A stretch of 64,000 bases of DNA from Isoptericola dokdonensis DS-3 (lineage in GTDB: Bacteria; Actinomycetota; Actinomycetes; Actinomycetales; Cellulomonadaceae): NCBI RefSeq assembly GCF_001636295.1, contig NZ_CP014209.1, positions 3,762,973-3,826,972 of the forward strand, written 5' to 3'. Made by a program: the position numbers and the translations under genes. Shown here in pieces: positions 61,178 through 64,000 of this stretch. Position 1 is the first letter of the stretch. Every line of letters starts with the position of its first letter. Below the pieces are notes generated by a model. The model ran no database searches, was not told where the DNA came from, and saw only the letters and a program-made list of their open reading frames with translations.

Positions 61178-62817
61178 GTCTCCACGTGCCGCTGAAGGTC
61201 GTCGTGGTCGGCCACGGCATGGTCGGCTCGCGGTTCGCCGACGAGCTGGTGCGCCGCAGCCCGGACGCGTTCGACGTCACGGTGCTCGGCGCGGAGCCCT
61301 ACGAGCCGTACAACCGCGTCCTGCTCAGCGACGTCGTCGCGGGGCGCACCGAGATCGCGTCGATCGGCATGCCCGAGGTCGTCGGCGAGCACGTCACGGT
61401 GCTGCGCGGCGTCACGGCGGTCGCCGTCGACCGTCGCGCCTGCTCCGTCACCGACGAGTCCGGCGCCGTGCACCCCTACGACCACCTCGTCCTCGCGACC
61501 GGGTCCCGGTCGCGCGTGTTCCCGATGCCGGGTCTGGTGGACGACGCGGGCCGGATCGAGCTGCCGGGCGGCGTCCACGCGCTGCGCGACCTCGACGACG
61601 CCCGCGAGATCGTGGCGGCCACCGTGAACTCGACGCGGGCCGTGGTGGTCGGCGGCGGCGTGCTCGGGGTCGAGGCGGCCCACGGCCTGGCGTCGCGCGG
61701 CCTGCGGGTCACGCTCGTCGACCCGTCGTCCGCGCCCATGAACCGTCAGCTCGACGTCGACGCCGGTGCGGTGCTCGCGGCCGGGCTCGCCGCGAGCGGC
61801 GTGGACGTGCGCTGCGGCGTGCGGCCCACGGAGGTGCTGGTCGCCGGCGGGCGGGCCGTCGGGGTGCGGGTCGACGGCGCCGCGGGGAGCGAGGTCGTCG
61901 CGGCCGGGCTGGTGGTGCTCACCACCGGCACGGTGCCGCGCGTCGACCTGGCGCGGGACGCGGGACTGGAGGTCGACCGCGGCGTCGTCGTCGGGCACGA
62001 CCTCGCCTCGCCGACCGACCCCCGGGTGTTCGCGATCGGCGACTGCGCGCAGCCGCCGGAGGGCTCGCGCGGGCTGGTCGCCGAGGGCTGGGACCAGGCC
62101 CGCCGCCTCGCCGACCGGCTGGCCGGGATGGTGGCCGCCCGGGCGGCGGCGGCACAGCGACCGGACGGCCCGCGGGAGCACCTGCGGCTGCCGGGCACCG
62201 AGGAGCGGCCGTCGATGGCGGTGCGGCTCGGCACCCTGCTCGCCACCCGCGCGGCCACGGAGGCCGGGATCGACACGCGCGGCACCGACGTCGTCAAGGT
62301 CAAGGCGGGTCCGCTGAGCGTGGTGTCGATGGGGGCCTGCGGCACCGGCCGGGCACCCGTCGAGGGCGAGCGCGCCGTGCGGCTGCACGACCCGGCGGGC
62401 GGCCGGTTCGTCGAGGCGGTCGTGGCGGGCGGGGTGTTGGTGGGGGCGACGTGCGTCGGGGACGCCCAGGTGGCGGCCGACCTCACGGCCGCCTACACGC
62501 GGCGCACGCCCACGCCCGTCGACCCGGCGTTCCTGCTGCTCACCGCCGTCATGCCGAGCGCCGAGCCGGCGTCGTCGCCCGAGCACATGCCCGACGACGC
62601 GACCGTCTGCCGCTGCAACGGCGTGACGAAGCACGACATCACGGCGTGCTGGGACGCGGGCGCCCGCACCGCCGGCGACATCGCCGCGGCGACCCGGGCG
62701 ACGACCGGCTGCGGCGGCTGCAAGGACGCCGTGTGCGGCCTGGCCGAGTGGCTGGGCGCGACCCGGGGCGACGACGCGCCGGAGCCCGCCGTGCCCGCCG
62801 GGGCCACCGCCCGCTGA
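61174..62817 (+). CDS. FAD/NAD(P)H oxidoreductase with C-terminal BFD-like [2Fe-2S] domain (NasB/NirB-like electron donor)
   Basis: 547 residues. The FAD motif is KVVVVGHGMVGSRFADELV, the NAD motif AVVVGGGVLGVEAAHGLASRG, and FAIGDCAQPPEG closes the FAD site. A NirB-like middle follows. Near the C-terminus CRCNGVTKHD and TGCGGCKDAVCG give the four-cysteine BFD-like cluster site. This layout is that of NasB, which passes NAD(P)H electrons to assimilatory nitrate reductase. It lacks the sirohaem domain, so it is not itself a nitrite reductase. aggagg at 61160-61165 and an ATGA overlap mark the start. Hairpin 62833-62868 ends the operon. Confidence 0.88.
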
Positions 62818-62832
62818 GGGCGGCCACCTTCT

Positions 62833-62868
62833 CCCGGCCCGCCCGCCTCCCCCTCCGGGCGGGCCGGG
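62833..62868 (+). terminator. Terminator of the assimilatory nitrate operon
   Basis: A perfect 13-bp inverted repeat (cccggcccgcccg and complement) with a 10-nt loop begins 16 nt after the stop codon. Confidence 0.65.
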
Positions 62869-62957
62869 TGCCGTCGCGCGAGGGTGCGCCGCCGGCCACG
62901 TGTGACGCGTTCCTCTCACCGCGCCGCCGCGGCGAGTGAGCAAGATGTTCCGGCGAG

Positions 62958-63000
62958 GTAACCGCCCCCTGACGGGGTGGTCACGGCGGCTTCGTACGGT
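62958..63000 (+). promoter_or_regulatory. nirB promoter with GlnR-like half-sites and leaderless -10
   Basis: GTAAC, 17 nt, GTCAC, 10 nt, TACGGT (62995-63000), then 7 nt to ATG 63008. The pentamers sit in an imperfect inverted repeat (62958-62968 / 62974-62984, two mismatches). The arrangement repeats that before the transporter gene at 57391-57434. Confidence 0.5.
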
Positions 63001-63007
63001 CGGTGCC

Positions 63008-64000
63008 ATGACCAGCGAGCCCCCCACCACGGTCCGGCCCCCCGAGGGCGACCAGCGTCACGTCGTCGTCGTCGGCGGCGGCATGGTCGCGCAGCGGTTC
63101 GTCGAGGCGCTGCGCGCCCGCGACGACGCCGGCGCCTGGCGCGTCAGCCTCTTCGCCGAGGAGCCGCGCAAGCCCTACGACCGGGTCGGCCTGACCCGGT
63201 ACTTCGAGGTCCGCGACCCCGAGGAGCTGACGCTCGGCGACCCGGCGCTGTGGGACGACCCGCTGGTCGACCTGCACCGCGACTGCAAGATCGAGTCGAT
63301 CGACCGCGAGGCGAGGACGGTCACCGACCGCCTCGGCCGCGTCCACGCCTACGACGAGCTGGTGCTGGCGACCGGGTCGAACGCGGCCATGCCCCCCATC
63401 CCCGGCAACGACCTGCCGGGCGTGTACGTCTACCGCACGATCGACGACGTCGCGGCCCTGCGGGGCTGGGTCGAGGCGAAGCGGGAGGCGGGGCGGGTCG
63501 AGACCCGCGGCGGCGTCGTCGAGAAGCCGATCCGCGGCGCCGTCATCGGTGGCGGCCTGCTCGGCCTGGAGGCCGCCGGCGCGCTCAAGGCGCTCGGCGC
63601 CCAGGCCACGGTCATCGAGTTCGGCACGCACCTCATGGGCGTGCAGGTCGACCTCGGCGGCGGGCACGCGCTGAAGCGCCTCATCAACGACAAGGGCATC
63701 TCCGTGCGGGCCGAGACGGCCACGAAGGAGATGAAGGCGCACCGGCGCACCGGCCACGTGGGGCGCCTGGACTTCGCCGACGGCGGCCGCCTCGACGTCG
63801 ACGTGGTCGTGGTCGCCACGGGTGTGCGGCCGCGTGACGAGCTGGCCCGCGCCGCCGGCCTGGAGATCGGCGAGCGCGGCGGCGCCGCGGTCGACCTGAC
63901 CTGCCGCACCGCCGACCCGCACGTCTGGGCCGTCGGCGAGGTCGCGTGCATCGAGGGCCGCTGCCTGGGCCTGGTGGCACCGGGCAACACGATGGCGGAG
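63008..64000 (+). CDS. nirB: Nitrite reductase large subunit NirB (N-terminal part, cut by window end)
   Basis: 331 codons are visible with no stop. After a Pro-rich start come the FAD motif HVVVVGGGMVAQRFVEALRA, FAEEPRKPYDRVGLTRYFE, ELVLATGSNAAMPPIPG, the NAD motif GAVIGGGLLGLEAAGALKAL and VVVVATGVRPRDELARAAG. This is the NADH-dependent flavin half of NirB; the Fe-S and sirohaem domains lie beyond the window. It reduces nitrite to ammonium, completing the assimilation route begun upstream. There is no ribosome-binding site; TACGGT 7 nt upstream implies a leaderless mRNA. Confidence 0.93.
   Translation, partial: MTSEPPTTVRPPEGDQRHVVVVGGGMVAQRFVEALRARDDAGAWRVSLFAEEPRKPYDRVGLTRYFEVRDPEELTLGDPALWDDPLVDLHRDCKIESIDREARTVTDRLGRVHAYDELVLATGSNAAMPPIPGNDLPGVYVYRTIDDVAALRGWVEAKREAGRVETRGGVVEKPIRGAVIGGGLLGLEAAGALKALGAQATVIEFGTHLMGVQVDLGGGHALKRLINDKGISVRAETATKEMKAHRRTGHVGRLDFADGGRLDVDVVVVATGVRPRDELARAAGLEIGERGGAAVDLTCRTADPHVWAVGEVACIEGRCLGLVAPGNTMAE

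Overview
The window is very G+C-rich DNA (by eye about 70-75 %) with almost exclusively G/C-ending codons, frequent GTG starts, intrinsic hairpins lacking U-tracts and several apparently leaderless genes. With the GlgE glucan pathway, a NrdHIEF reductase and many glycoside hydrolases for plant polymers, this points to a cellulolytic actinomycete of the order Micrococcales (Cellulomonas / Cellulosimicrobium / Isoptericola-like). That placement is inferred from gene content only.

Layout. 1-2733: the end of a GH31 alpha-xylosidase and a GH1 beta-glucosidase under tandem LacI-type operators. 2734-7999: nrdHIEF, the aerobic class Ib ribonucleotide reductase, behind an NrdR box, with a GIY-YIG homing-endonuclease-like gene between nrdE and nrdF. 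8015-17069: housekeeping genes (phosphoribosyltransferase, FKBP lipoprotein, two alpha/beta hydrolases, a long coiled-coil DivIVA/FilP-like protein, an uncharacterised membrane protein plus lipoprotein pair, and a YbbN/CnoX-type co-chaperone). 17320-19545: glgB. 19709-33745: a mannoside island with an AGE-type sugar isomerase, a LacI-type protein that lacks its DNA-binding domain, a five-gene Dpp/Opp-type importer, a ROK regulator, a GH2 beta-mannosidase and a GH36 alpha-galactosidase. 33804-39037: mak, treS and glgE. 39117-43089: an FAD-binding dehydrogenase and glgX. 43276-45069: etfB and etfA. 45330-48919: a molybdenum-cofactor operon (moeA, mobA, DUF6457-type gene, moaA, moaD). 48994-57262: narGHJI with a nitrate/nitrite transporter. 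57537-64000: a second transporter, an assimilatory-type nitrate reductase, its flavoprotein partner, and the start of nirB.

How it fits together. The first third handles deoxynucleotide supply and general upkeep. The middle imports and cleaves galactomanno-oligosaccharides and feeds hexose to a trehalose -> maltose -> maltose-1-phosphate -> alpha-glucan route (TreS, Mak, GlgE, GlgB, with GlgX for breakdown). The last third is a nitrate module: the same molybdopterin cofactor serves a respiratory (NarGHI) and an assimilatory enzyme, with nitrite passed to NirB.

Most notable: the GIY-YIG gene inside the nrd operon; two hairpins 28 kb apart that share a nearly identical 57-nt apex but have unrelated, self-complementary arms; a GlgE operon apparently split by the mannoside island; the HTH-less LacI protein; and a (Gly-Ala)8 hexanucleotide microsatellite inside moaD.
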